From the NCBI GenBank assembly GCA_016194585.1, contig JACQBG010000027.1:50849-114848 (forward strand): DNA of 64,000 nt, given 5' to 3'. Of this stretch, positions 44,234-52,747 are shown piece after piece. This stretch comes from Gemmatimonadota bacterium (GTDB taxonomy: Bacteria > Gemmatimonadota > Gemmatimonadetes > Gemmatimonadales > Gemmatimonadaceae). The translations under genes and the position numbers were made by a program. The stretch's first letter is position 1; every line of letters starts with the position of its first letter. Under the pieces are notes generated by a model, which was not told the origin of the DNA, ran no database searches, and was given only the letters and a program-made list of their open reading frames with translations.

Positions 44234-45169
44234 ATGCAGTTTCCGCCGTCTTCCCTTATCCTCGGGCTCTTGGTGGTAGGGATCTTGCTCTTGCACGTCG
44301 GCCTCCACGTCGCGCTGCGACCGCGTCGGATCCGCGAGTCGAGTTCGCCGGCACGCGAGGGGTTGGCGTTCCGCGAGGTGTCTTTTCGGACCACGAACGG
44401 CCGCGCGCTGTTCGGCTGGTTCATTCCCCCGCCTGGCTCCGTCGCTGCCCCGGCCATTGCCATGCTTCATGGGTGGAGCAGCAATGCCGAGGTGATGTTG
44501 CCCTTGGCCGAGCCGCTGTGGCGAGCCGGTTACGGGCTGCTGTTGTTCGATGCCCGCAACCACGGCCGGAGCGAAGGCCAGTGCCTTTCTTCGCTGCCAC
44601 GCTTCGCCGAGGATCTCGATCACGCGCTCGATTGGCTGGCATGGCAGCCGGAAGTGGATCCGCGTGGGATCGCAGCCCTCGGACATTCCGTGGGTGCTGG
44701 CGCCGCGTTGCTCGTGGCTTCGCGACGCAATGACGTGGCGGCGGTGGTGAGCGTTGCCGCTTTTTGCCATCCGGAGGCGGTGATGCGCCGTCTGCTGGCC
44801 AAGCATCGGGTGCCCGCGTGGCCCATTGGCTGGTATGTGCTGCGCTATGTGCAGTTCGTCATCGGCCATCGCTTCGATGCCATCGCGCCGTGCCATACGA
44901 TTCGCCACGTATCTTGTCCGGTGCTCCTCGTGCATGGGATGGACGATAGAACGGTGCCCATCGAGGAATCGCGGGCCATATTCGCCGCGCGGCGCACTGA
45001 CGCGTCAGAACTACTGGTGCTGGCTGGGGGTCACGACAGCTTCAAGGCGCTCGATCAGCACATCGAAACCCTGGTCGGCTTTCTCGATCGGGCGCTGGAG
45101 CGACGACGAGAACAGGGGCAACCTGCGCGGCATGATGCCAATCCCGGCCAGGGAGGAGGGAGCGCTTGA
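44234..45169 (+). CDS. Alpha/beta hydrolase, membrane-anchored
   Basis: The 311-residue protein has an N-terminal membrane helix (SLILGLLVVGILLLHVGLHV) and an alpha/beta-hydrolase domain: oxyanion region MLHGWSSNAE, DARNHGRSEG, nucleophile elbow ALGHSVGAGAAL, acid residue in LLVHGMDDRTVPIEES and catalytic His in AGGHDSFK. The triad is complete. The fold is of the serine-aminopeptidase/esterase type. No substrate can be inferred; the location between the lipoprotein and SHOCT genes is unlike the first module. Confidence 0.87.
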   Translation: MQFPPSSLILGLLVVGILLLHVGLHVALRPRRIRESSSPAREGLAFREVSFRTTNGRALFGWFIPPPGSVAAPAIAMLHGWSSNAEVMLPLAEPLWRAGYGLLLFDARNHGRSEGQCLSSLPRFAEDLDHALDWLAWQPEVDPRGIAALGHSVGAGAALLVASRRNDVAAVVSVAAFCHPEAVMRRLLAKHRVPAWPIGWYVLRYVQFVIGHRFDAIAPCHTIRHVSCPVLLVHGMDDRTVPIEESRAIFAARRTDASELLVLAGGHDSFKALDQHIETLVGFLDRALERRREQGQPARHDANPGQGGGSA

Positions 45170-45244
45170 CACCCGCCGTAGCAACGCAATGGAATCACTG
45201 ACGCGGCAGACCCAGAGCCGCCGGGGCCGCCGAAAGGAGGAAAC

Positions 45245-45523
45245 ATGGGACCGGAGCAGTGTTGGTGGGGTGGGTGGCGGGGTGGTTGGTGGGGATTTCC
45301 GATGATGATGCCCATCGTCATGCTCATCGTGATACTTGTTGTCCTACGCCTCGTGTTCATCGCCGAGCCGTTTCGGCGTCTTTGGTGGTACCGGGGTGAA
45401 TTGCCCGGATCAAGTCACCCGGATACCGCACTGGAGATTCTGGAATGGCGCTATGCGAAGGGCGAAATCACCCGCGACCAGTACTCTCAGATGAGAGCGG
45501 ATCTTGAGGAGTCTAGGCGCTGA
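45245..45523 (+). CDS. Trp-rich membrane peptide with SHOCT domain
   Basis: The 92-residue protein starts at an ATG behind a perfect AAAGGAGG site: MGPEQCWWGGWRGGWWGFPM, a membrane helix (MLIVILVVLRLVFI) and SHOCT motif LEWRYAKGEITRDQYSQMRA. It is the paralog of the protein at 15866, and both share QCWWGGW and RYAKGEITR. Confidence 0.87.
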   Translation: MGPEQCWWGGWRGGWWGFPMMMPIVMLIVILVVLRLVFIAEPFRRLWWYRGELPGSSHPDTALEILEWRYAKGEITRDQYSQMRADLEESRR

Positions 45524-45639
45524 AGCCCGTTCGTGTGGCGCCCGGGGCGCAGCTCAGTTCCAATGAGCCCCGCCAGGAGCTTCTCGCTTGCAAGGCTGGC
45601 AAGCCCTGTCGCTCTGAAGATGAGAATATTAGGAAGTGT

Positions 45640-46185
45640 CTTGACGCACAGCCGGTAGACGCCGTCGCGATTGGTACGGGCTTCGGCACGGACGTGATGC
45701 CGGACCAGCTGGCCGACCTCGAGAGTGAACTCCGCCCATTTCGTGGCGACCGTGGCGTCGGCCAACGACGCTCTGTCGTCCACGTCTCGAACGTGACCGA
45801 CGATAACGCCGACCTCGGTCGCATGGACGCCGGGGCAAAAGCGAGCATAGGCCGCCTCTCGTCCCGGAGTGGAAAGCGTCACGACGGTGCGATGGCCCGA
45901 GGTGACGTCAGCCGCGACGACCGGCGCTCACAGATCGAGCGAATCGAGAACCGGGTGTAAGCACCCGATCGTATAGTGCCCGTCGGGCACACTGTCGATC
46001 CGGAAACGTCCGCGAGCGTCGGCGGTGGCGTACCGCGCGCGCTCTACCAGCACGACGGTCGCGTTCGCCAGCGGGCCGCGCGTGCTCAGTGAGTCGTAGG
46101 CCGTGCCCACGATGCTGCCTTGCGCCCCCGCACGCGCAGAGAGCAGCATGAAGACGACGCCGGAGAGCGAACGGATGATCCTCCC
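45640..46185 (-). pseudogene. Carboxypeptidase-regulatory-like protein, broken
   Basis: Reading leftwards from about 46185: SLSGVVFMLLSARAGAQGS (leader), GTAYDSLSTRGPLANATVVL, ATADARGRFRIDSVPDGHY, then an in-frame TGA at 45928-45930, then VGVIVGHVRDVDDRASLADA and ARTNRDGVYRLC. These are two carboxypeptidase-D regulatory-like beta domains in one frame split by one stop codon. The 5' end is joined to a transposase fragment and the 3' end is lost after VYRLC. Not functional. Confidence 0.7.
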
Positions 46186-46308
46186 GGTCGCCTCGGTCAC
46201 GCCCATCTTGCGACAGATCTCGCCGACGACTGTGCCCGCTTCGGCCTGCCGCATGGCCTGCCGCATGGCCTGCAGGATCGGCTCTGGAGTGAACTTGCTC
46301 CTCCGCAT
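46186..46308 (-). mobile_element. IS3-family OrfA fragment
   Basis: About 41 codons (MRRSKFTPEPILQAM, AEAGTVVGEICRKMGVTEAT) match the N-terminal HTH of IS3-group OrfA transposase. A short tandem duplication (RQAM twice) is visible. The rest of the IS is absent. The fragment runs in frame into the carboxypeptidase-like pseudogene. Confidence 0.7.
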
Positions 46309-46360
46309 CGACTGCCCTCCTCACGGAGTTTGGCCTCGATCCGGCCGGCTGTCAAACGCG

Positions 46361-46401
46361 ACTCCCGCTGGTGCGAGTCCCGCTGGTGCGAGTCCCGCTG
46401 G
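46361..46401. repeat. Tandem 15-bp repeat
   Basis: The unit TCCCGCTGGTGCGAG occurs twice and a third partial unit (TCCCGCTGG) follows. Noncoding. Likely slippage. Confidence 0.7.
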
Positions 46402-46788
46402 AGGAGTTTTCAGGGACACAGGCCGCCGGATGACGGGATGTCGCGTCCGCTGCCAGTGCCCGGTGTCGAGGCCATGCTCTGACTCACGATATTGACGTAC
46501 CTACACGTCAGGCAGACGCGAAGGGAGCGCGTCGCGCCACCGTCTTCGCCGGGTGTTGCGCGCGGATGCGCGGCTCCTCACGTACGTGACCGCAGCGAGC
46601 CGGTCCATTGGGTCCTCCGCGTCCCATAATGATGCGGACACCCCGCTGCACCCACAGAAACTCCCCGAGACGTGGTGGAATAGTTCCAGCGCGTGCGGGC
46701 CACGTCCCAACGCTACGGGGCTGGCGTGGGATGTTTGGAGCGCGAGGCCCCTGCGTCGCGGCCCTCAGACGGCGTAGCGCCGCGACAG
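46402..46788. other. Gene-free stretch
   Basis: No frame here resembles a gene. It separates the metal island remnants from the small-gene region. Confidence 0.4.
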
Positions 46789-47040
46789 TCAGCGGCGGCG
46801 ATCCGCCGCGGACACGTCGAGCAGCCGCCCGAACTCCTCCCAGCTGAGCCCCAGCACGGCGAGCAGGCGCGCAAGATTGGACAGCCGGGGCTCCCGTTCC
46901 GCCCGCTCGAGCAGTCCGACATAGGTCCGGTGCACTTTCGCGCGATCGGCGAGTGCCTCTTGGGACAGTCCGCGACCTGTGCGCGCCTCCCGCAGGAGGC
47001 GCGCCAGGCGGCGTTGGAGGGGGGTGGGCGTGCGGGACAC
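46789..47040 (-). CDS. XRE-family transcriptional regulator
   Basis: The 83-residue protein (GTG 47040) is a single HTH_3 domain: LARLLREARTGRGLSQEALA, DRAKVHRTYVGLLERAEREP, LSNLARLLAVLGLSWEEF. It is divergent from the sigma factor gene at 47235, so it may control the unknown cluster to the right. Close to small XRE regulators of restriction, integrative-element or antitoxin context. Confidence 0.88.
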   Translation of the reverse strand: MSRTPTPLQRRLARLLREARTGRGLSQEALADRAKVHRTYVGLLERAEREPRLSNLARLLAVLGLSWEEFGRLLDVSAADRRR

Positions 47041-47234
47041 GAGCTATGTATCTCCCACCTACGCCGATTCGTCTACAGACAAAGCGACGACCGACAAGCC
47101 GTATAGTACCGTATGCACCGCATGGAAGAGCGTGTGCCGACACGTTGCGATGCGGTCCCGCATCCGGTGTCACGAGGCCGTCTTCTGGTCGCAGCGCACT
47201 CCGGAGGAGGAAACCGACGGCGGGGAGGTGCGGG

Positions 47235-47837
47235 ATGCGAGCGAGCGAGTCACCAGACGAGGGTGTGACGTTGGACGCGCTGATCGCCGCCGTTCGGGCG
47301 GGCGACCCGGACGCCGCGACACCCCTGTTTTGCACCCTCCGTCCCATCGTGCGGCGCTTTCTCGTCGCGCGGTTCGGCCGGGGCGGCAGGGTACACCCAT
47401 GGGCCGAGGATGTCGAGCAGGAGACCCTCTTCCGCGTGCACGTGCATTTCCACGCATGCCGAGCCAGCTCCGTCGGGGGGTTCGTGGCGTGGGTCCTGGT
47501 CATTGCGCGCACGGCCGCACTCGACGCGCTCCGCGCGGAGTTGCCTGTCGAGCGCGACACGGTGCGGTCCGCCATCGAGCAGTTCGCGGACGAGAATAGC
47601 GCCGACGACGGCGACGATTCCCCGAGCCGTGCCGTGCGCGTCGTGCAGGCACAAGCGCTCCTTTCACCATGCGATGCGGAACTGCTCTGGCTCCGCATCG
47701 TGGCGAACCGGTCGTGGGTCGAGGTGGGCCGTGAACTCGGGATCTCGTGGACGGCGGCCCGGCGCCGCTATCAACGGGCGCAACGGTTTCTCCGGGCCGT
47801 GCTCGACGGAGCCGACCGCCGCGGAGACGCGTCGTAG
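47235..47837 (+). CDS. RNA polymerase sigma factor, ECF-like
   Basis: The 200-residue protein has sigma-2 features (LFCTLRPIVRRFLVARFG, WAEDVEQETLFRVH, FVAWVLVIARTAALDALRAE) and a sigma-4 HTH (LLWLRIVANRSWVEVGRELG, ISWTAARRRYQRAQRFLRAV). ATG 47235 is preferred because of the GGGGAGG site 7 bp upstream; an in-frame extension upstream has no conserved sequence. No anti-sigma gene is evident next to it. Targets may include the following small genes. Confidence 0.8.
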   Translation: MRASESPDEGVTLDALIAAVRAGDPDAATPLFCTLRPIVRRFLVARFGRGGRVHPWAEDVEQETLFRVHVHFHACRASSVGGFVAWVLVIARTAALDALRAELPVERDTVRSAIEQFADENSADDGDDSPSRAVRVVQAQALLSPCDAELLWLRIVANRSWVEVGRELGISWTAARRRYQRAQRFLRAVLDGADRRGDAS

Positions 47838-47891
47838 GTGCCGGTGTCACGTCGCCGTCTCCAACAGCAACCCGCTCACACGGAATAGGGC

Positions 47892-48422
47892 ATGCCGTCC
47901 CGTCGCAAACCAACGTCCACGCAGCGCCGCCCGCTTCGCAAGCTGGCACCGGCAACGTCACTCCCCGACGTGCCGACCTGGCGCCTCGGGACGGCGGTCG
48001 TGATCGCGCCCGCAGTGCAGGTGTATGAATCCGCGGGCGCCCTGCACCGGCTCGCCGTGGCCGGACTGCCGTTCCACATGGCCCATGAACTGATCGGCAC
48101 GGTCACCGATACCTCGGATGCCGCGTGCACGTTGATCGACACCGCGGCGCCGGGTCTCCACACCCTCCGTCCAACAGGACGCCTCTCCGCGGCGGAGAGT
48201 GAACGCCTGCTGCACGTCGGCCGACTGTTCGTGGTCCTTGAAGCGGCGTCCGGGAGCGCCGCGACCGCGCGCGCCCAGCTCGCGACGCCGATCGCGGGCT
48301 TGGGTAATCGCTCGCCGCTGGATCGCAGCGGCTCGATTGCTGGACTGGAGCATGCGGGCACGCTCCTCGTGGCCTGGGTGCGCATCGAGTTCTCGAACGA
48401 CACCGGGGACGAGGCGCCGTGA
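47892..48422 (+). CDS. MbcA/ParS-like antitoxin-domain protein
   Basis: The 176-residue product ends with a stretch resembling the Xre/MbcA/ParS toxin-binding domain: RLSAAESERLLHVGRLFVVL, ARAQLATPIAGLGNRSPLD, AGTLLVAWVRIEFS. The usual NP-x-L-GG-x-x-P-L core reads PIAGLGNRSPLD. The N-terminal 90 residues include HELIG but are not recognised. No RES-type toxin follows, so it is an orphan antitoxin-like protein or a regulator. Confidence 0.6.
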   Translation: MPSRRKPTSTQRRPLRKLAPATSLPDVPTWRLGTAVVIAPAVQVYESAGALHRLAVAGLPFHMAHELIGTVTDTSDAACTLIDTAAPGLHTLRPTGRLSAAESERLLHVGRLFVVLEAASGSAATARAQLATPIAGLGNRSPLDRSGSIAGLEHAGTLLVAWVRIEFSNDTGDEAP

Positions 48423-48482
48423 GGTCCTCGGCCCCCTGCCGGCGCGCCACGCCGTGGACAGTCGGCACCGCCGGTGCGCGCC

Positions 48483-48824
48483 ATGGTTGATGCGGGCGAG
48501 GAGGCGCTTGCCGAGATCGTGGCCCAGCAGGTCCACCGCTGGTGCTACGTCACGACGCGCACCGGATCCGTGTACGAGATCGTCGAATCGGCGCGACCGG
48601 AGTTCTTCGTGCGGGTCGAGAACATCCCCAACGCGCACTCCTGCGCCATCGATCCAGAACGTTGGTGGCGAATCGAGGCGCCGGACCCGTGGCCGCCGCG
48701 GGTGGGACTGCCGCTCGCGCTGTTCGCGCTGTCGACGCTCGCGCGCGACGATGCCGAACGGATACCCGGTGGCGGCAAGATCACATCGCCGGTGCGCGCC
48801 GTGGAGACTGCCGAGTGGCGGTAG
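48483..48824 (+). CDS. Unknown small protein
   Basis: The 113-residue product begins MVDAGEEALAEIVAQQVHRW. A beta-rich middle (YVTTRTGSVYEIVES; EFFVRVENIPNAHSC) precedes a hydrophobic helix (GLPLALFALSTLA). The T-x-T/S-G-x-VY-x-(I/L)V motif recurs in the product of 49469 (TASGRVYVLVG), suggesting distant relatives. No function assigned. The sequence bias looks coding. Confidence 0.55.
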   Translation: MVDAGEEALAEIVAQQVHRWCYVTTRTGSVYEIVESARPEFFVRVENIPNAHSCAIDPERWWRIEAPDPWPPRVGLPLALFALSTLARDDAERIPGGGKITSPVRAVETAEWR

Positions 48825-48896
48825 GCCAGGGCATCGCATTCAACGTCGGTCCTCATCAGCGGGCACCCATCGCGCACACCCCCACCAGAGGGCGAC

Positions 48897-49121
48897 ATGG
48901 CGGACACCGACGACGCATTCCACGCGCTATTCCAGCAGTTCCTCCCGCTGCTCCTCTCCTCGGCCACGGCGTTGGCCGATCCGCACGTTGCCGCGCTGCA
49001 CGCGACCTACGCGCGGAATCTGTTCGTCGCCCTCTCCACGGAACAGAGGTTCAGCGAGGAGCAGGCCCTGCGCATCGTGTGCGCGTACAGTCTTGGGGCC
49101 GGTGGCCCGCGCGCGAGCTGA
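48897..49121 (+). CDS. Unknown small helical protein
   Basis: The 74-residue product (MADTDDAFHALFQQFLPLLL, then ATYARNLFVALSTEQRFSEE, QALRIVCAYS) is predicted mostly helical. A GAGGGCGAC ribosome site precedes ATG 48897. No family recognised. Confidence 0.5.
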   Translation: MADTDDAFHALFQQFLPLLLSSATALADPHVAALHATYARNLFVALSTEQRFSEEQALRIVCAYSLGAGGPRAS

Positions 49122-49468
49122 GCGACCGCCGGTCCTCGGATCCGGCGTGCCAAGGAGCGGTTGCGCCATGCGACACGGTGATTGGACTGCACCGGTGGGT
49201 GGAGTTGATCCGCGTTCGCGGACGGTTGGTGCCTTCGGATGCGCACGCACGGGCGCAGGTCCGCCGCGTCCTCGCCGTGGCGGGGCCGGTCGATGTGATC
49301 CGCTCGCGCCGCCCGCCGCCATCGACGCGGCCGCGGCGTGTCGATCCCGCGACACGGGCATCGCGCGCGCGCGACGGCGGACTGAGAACGGGGGCGAGCG
49401 GCCAGCCGACAGGGACCGGGCCCGATGGTCATCGCAGGCCCACCGACAGTGGGAGGTGCCGAGCACCC
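49122..49468. other. Stretch without a clear gene, possibly an N-terminal extension of the next one
   Basis: The frame of the 49469 gene is open back through this region. From GTG 49178 it reads IGLHRWVELIRVRGRLVPSD and then becomes Arg/Pro-rich. The GGGAGG site before ATG 49469 favours the shorter gene, leaving this stretch unassigned. Confidence 0.35.
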
Positions 49469-49900
49469 ATGGAGACCGACGGGAAGGACGGCACGCACGC
49501 GGCGCCAGCGCTCGATCCCACGCTGGCGACGGCCATCCGTGCGGCCATCGAGGAGAGCACTTGGCCGGTACCGCCGGTGTCCGACGAGCCGTGTATTCGT
49601 CTCCGCGACTGGTTCATCGTGCGTCGGCCCGACACGGGGGCGCTCCACCTCGCTGGGAGGAACATCAGCGAAGGCGAGGGACGCATGAGCAGCGCGATCA
49701 CGGGGTTTGACCCTGAATCCAGGCGAGCGGTCACGGCGTCCGGTCGGGTCTATGTACTCGTTGGACCGCCTGGGCGAGATGCCGACGGCGTGTGGGTCGC
49801 CGATATGTGGTTGCGGCGACGCGGCCTCGGGGGCCTCAAGATGGAGTACGTGTTGACGGCCGCAGAAACGGCGACGTTCGTTGCCGGCGCCCGGGAGTAG
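49469..49900 (+). CDS. Unknown small protein
   Basis: The 143-residue product has a disordered start, then DEPCIRLRDWFIVRRPDTGALHL-type beta strands, SSAITGFDPESRRAVTASGR, VYVLVGPPG and a C-terminal GGLKMEYVLTAAETATF. It shares the S/T-G-x-VY motif with the product of 48483. No family recognised. Confidence 0.55.
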   Translation: METDGKDGTHAAPALDPTLATAIRAAIEESTWPVPPVSDEPCIRLRDWFIVRRPDTGALHLAGRNISEGEGRMSSAITGFDPESRRAVTASGRVYVLVGPPGRDADGVWVADMWLRRRGLGGLKMEYVLTAAETATFVAGARE

Positions 49901-50016
49901 GCCGTGCTGGCGAGCTGTGCCCTGCGCAGCAACTGCTCTCGCCACTGCCCGGGGCGTCGCAGCTGTCCTGCGTCCGCTCCGGCGACTCCGCAGGGATTCG
50001 GCGACGCCCAAAGAAA

Positions 50017-50034
50017 GGCTCTGCGCAAAAGAGT
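50017..50034 (-). repeat. 18-bp inverted repeat, left copy (motif copy a)
   Basis: GGCTCTGCGCAAAAGAGT is the exact reverse complement of 51168-51185. The two copies enclose the RES/antitoxin pair. Confidence 0.8.
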
Positions 50035-50107
50035 GGAATTGTACTACACGCCTTGCGGTGCCAGGGAGCCGCTCGCGCGATCACTCGCACGGTTTCTCCG
50101 CGGGTGC

Positions 50108-50560
50108 TTACCGCCGCAAGAGCCGCGCGTCGAACGCGAACGATTCCGTGGAGCGGATCACGAGACGGGTGATGTCTGCGTGGAGAGGGTTCACAAGGAA
50201 GTTGAACTCCCCCGCTACGACGGCGGACGGCGCCCTGAGTACAGCGGACGTGCCGGCAACGAGCCACGCATCCCCCGCGTCGCGGCAGGCCACACAGCCT
50301 GGGGTGCGCCAATCGGCCGGGAGCGTCACGGCGATGGTCGGTACGGCCAGATCGTCCGGGACGTCGATGCCGTAGGCGACCAGATCGGGCGGGAGCGTCT
50401 TCAACGAGAGGTGCACCAGACGCTCGAGCGCCGCAAGCGAGACGGTCGCCGACGCGTAGACGACCGGACGGCCGGCGCTGTTCCAGCGCCCCCCATAGAG
50501 GCGCGCCCCTTCGCCGTCAAGCGCCGGGTGTTTGCTGCGCGACAGTCGGTAGATCAGCAC
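50108..50560 (-). CDS. RES-domain toxin
   Basis: The 150-residue protein reads LIYRLSRSKHPALDGEGARL, YGGRWNSAGRPVVYASATVS, LAALERLVHL, then the variable core and FNFLVNPLHAD-type C-terminus. The R...GGRWN...G-x-P-VVYAS and ALE-x-L elements define RES toxins, NAD+-degrading enzymes (Res of Xre-RES, MbcT, ParT). The conserved Arg, Tyr and Glu/Ser positions look intact. GTG 50560 starts 3 bp after the antitoxin stop. Confidence 0.9.
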   Translation of the reverse strand: MLIYRLSRSKHPALDGEGARLYGGRWNSAGRPVVYASATVSLAALERLVHLSLKTLPPDLVAYGIDVPDDLAVPTIAVTLPADWRTPGCVACRDAGDAWLVAGTSAVLRAPSAVVAGEFNFLVNPLHADITRLVIRSTESFAFDARLLRR

Positions 50561-50563
50561 CGA

Positions 50564-51004
50564 CTACTCGTAGACGCCATACTCAATGCGGCCCAGCACA
50601 CGCTCGACCTGCCCGGTGCCGAGGTCACTATCGAGCAATTCCACGGGCCGACGCCCTCCCAGTGCGGCCGTGGGCTCTGTCAGCCAGAGGCGCGCCCGCG
50701 CCTTGTCGCCGATGGCCTCTTCGGCACGCGCCAGCACGCGCGCGACCCGCGCCACGCGATCCGACTCCGCTGCGGTCAGCCGCGTCCGCGCCGCCTGCTT
50801 GCGCTGGAGTGTCCGCAGACTCCCCACCAAGGCGTACATCTCCTGCACGGCAAGATCGGTGGAGGCAAACTCATCGAACAGGTGCCGGAGGGCGAGAAAC
50901 GGCAAGCCGTCGCGGACTGCGGCGATCAGTTCGCTGTCCGTGCGGACGTTCCGTTTGAGAACACTTCGTCCCCCAAGGAGGTGTGCAATCGTGGTGGCCG
51001 TCAT
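50564..51004 (-). CDS. Xre/MbcA/ParS-family antitoxin
   Basis: The 146-residue protein (ATG 51004 behind GAGGA) has an N-terminal Xre-like part (TATTIAHLLGGRSVLKRNVR, LPFLALRHLFDEF) and the C-terminal toxin-binding domain (LTAAESDRVARVARVLARAE, WLTEPTAALGGRRPVELLDS, VERVLGRIEYGVYE). It should bind the RES protein encoded 3 bp downstream and repress the operon. This is a complete two-gene toxin-antitoxin module. Confidence 0.92.
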   Translation of the reverse strand: MTATTIAHLLGGRSVLKRNVRTDSELIAAVRDGLPFLALRHLFDEFASTDLAVQEMYALVGSLRTLQRKQAARTRLTAAESDRVARVARVLARAEEAIGDKARARLWLTEPTAALGGRRPVELLDSDLGTGQVERVLGRIEYGVYE

Positions 51005-51159
51005 CGGAGTCCTCGGAAGTGTCACGTGGCATAGACAATATACGCAAATGGCGGGCGCCCGACAAGCCCGAGCACTTCGGCGGCCCTCCACCCCCGCCCC
51101 CGCCGGCGGTCAGGCGGAGGCCGAAACTGGGCCTCCGGCAACCGGGTTCACCTCACAGT

Positions 51160-51194
51160 GTTTCCAAACTCTTTTGCGCAGAGCCCAAAGAAAC
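51160..51194 (+). repeat. 18-bp inverted repeat, right copy, with outer dyad (motif copy b)
   Basis: Positions 51168-51185 are the complement of 50017-50034. An outer GTTTC (51160-51164) and GAAAC (51190-51194) pair around it, with inner CTCT/AGAG, so the segment can form a bulged hairpin. Related copies are at 56204 and 58234. Confidence 0.75.
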
Positions 51195-51285
51195 CACGAC
51201 GCCCTCTCGACGGACTTCTCCTGCGTGATCGTCTGCTCACGCGCGGTCGGGCCCGGAACGCCTTCACCATGACCCTCGACCCACG

Positions 51286-51921
51286 ATGCGCCTCATCATC
51301 CTGAGCGACACCCATGGCCTTCACGACGCGATCGGCACCGTCCCCGACGGCGACGTGCTCATCCATGCCGGCGACATGACGGGGCGCGGCACCCTGGAGG
51401 AGCTCGCGGTGTTCCTCGCGTGGTTCCAGGCGCAACCCCATCGCGCCAAGCTCCTGATTGCCGGCAATCATGACTGGGCCTTCGAGCGCCAGGCCGCGGT
51501 GGCCGAGGCCCTCGTGCCGCAAGGGATCACCTACCTGCGCGACGCCGGCGTGTCGCTGCACGGGGTGACGTTCTGGGGATCGCCGTGGCAACCGTGGTTC
51601 TTTGACTGGGCGTTCAATCTGCACCGCGGCGCGGAGATCGCCGCGAAGTGGGCGCTGATTCCCGACGACGTGAAGGTGCTCATCACCCACGGGCCGCCCC
51701 ACGGTATCCTGGACGCGGTGATGCGTCCGCCGGGCAAACACGAGGGGTGCGAGGCGCTACGGGAGCGGCTCGGGGCGCTGCCGCAGCTGCAGGTGCACGC
51801 CTTCGGGCACATTCACGAGGCGTACGGTACGATCGAGGACGAGGGACGCCGCTTCGTCAATGCGTCGATCTGCAACGTTTCCTACGCGCCCGTCAACGCG
51901 CCGGTGATCGTCGACCTGTAA
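51286..51921 (+). CDS. Calcineurin-like metallophosphoesterase
   Basis: The 211-residue protein has all five metallophosphoesterase blocks: IILSDTHGLHD, VLIHAGDMTG, LLIAGNHDWAF, VLITHGPPHG and HAFGHIHEAYG. It is a cytosolic two-metal phosphoesterase of the single-domain type that is common in plasmids and islands. Substrate unknown. Starts just after motif copy b. Confidence 0.92.
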   Translation: MRLIILSDTHGLHDAIGTVPDGDVLIHAGDMTGRGTLEELAVFLAWFQAQPHRAKLLIAGNHDWAFERQAAVAEALVPQGITYLRDAGVSLHGVTFWGSPWQPWFFDWAFNLHRGAEIAAKWALIPDDVKVLITHGPPHGILDAVMRPPGKHEGCEALRERLGALPQLQVHAFGHIHEAYGTIEDEGRRFVNASICNVSYAPVNAPVIVDL

Positions 51922-51998
51922 GGAGCCAGCGCCGGCGCATATGGACCAACGCCCGATCCATCCGTTGCCGCACACCGACGCGTGAGGACGCATTCGCC

Positions 51999-52640
51999 AT
52001 GGAACATCGAGGGTACGACATCACGGTGGAGTATCTGCCGGACCGGGCGCAGTGGCGCGCCCGTGCCACCACGTTCCCCGGCGTGGCCGCGATGGGGGAG
52101 TCGGAGGCGGTGGCTGTGGCCCGGCTCCGCGCCCTGATCGACGACGCGCTGGCGTGGATCGCGGTGTACCCTGACGCGGACGAGGGGAGCCGCGTCCCGC
52201 ATGCCCGCGTGCCCGGCCGGTGCTTGCCCAATGCCGTGCCCGGCTACTCCCTCGAGGAAGCGCTCGCCGCGGTCGGGCCGGGCTGGGCCCCGCTCGTGTC
52301 GGCCGCGCATCGCCGACTGACGGCGGCGGGGTGTCGGATCGTCCAGGTGAAGGAGAAGTTTGGTGGCCTTCGCATCTACTACGATGTTCTGCACACCACC
52401 GACGGCCTCCCGGGCGCGACCCGGGCGTGGAGCGTGCTGGATCGCTGGGCGTCTTGGATCGAGACCAAGAGCCTGTCCACCTGCGAGTCCTGTGGCGCCG
52501 CGGGGGTGACGGTGAAGCGCCAGGGATGGATGCGGACCCTCTGCGCCGCGTGCGATGGGCGCCGGCAGGAGGGCGCACGGACGTGGGCGGCGATGCGCGG
52601 CGAGATCGACCTCGACCGAGGCATGCACGACGATGCGTGA
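51999..52640 (+). CDS. HicB-like domain fused to a KEKFGGLR zinc domain
   Basis: The 213-residue protein combines two parts. Residues 1-60 (YDITVEYLPDRAQWRARATT, FPGVAAMGESEAVAVARLRA) look like a HicB-type partial RNase H fold. Residues about 90-200 (GWAPLVSAAHRRL, IVQVKEKFGGLRIYYD, STCESCGAAG, GWMRTLCAACDG) match a domain otherwise found alone in phage and island proteins, with two Cys pairs that probably bind zinc. No hicA is next to it. A fused antitoxin or regulator is possible. Confidence 0.75.
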   Translation: MEHRGYDITVEYLPDRAQWRARATTFPGVAAMGESEAVAVARLRALIDDALAWIAVYPDADEGSRVPHARVPGRCLPNAVPGYSLEEALAAVGPGWAPLVSAAHRRLTAAGCRIVQVKEKFGGLRIYYDVLHTTDGLPGATRAWSVLDRWASWIETKSLSTCESCGAAGVTVKRQGWMRTLCAACDGRRQEGARTWAAMRGEIDLDRGMHDDA

Positions 52641-52747
52641 GACGGGTGCGTGGCGCGCCGGCGCGGAGCGCGCACGGTGTGGCGATGCACGTTGCGACGC
52701 TCGTGTGGGGCCATCCCGACCTAACAACGCCACTTGCCAAGGAGTCC

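Noticed and set aside
46242..46401. Short repeats as a CRISPR array
   Set aside because: Units are 12-15 bp in direct tandem with no spacers and no cas genes nearby.
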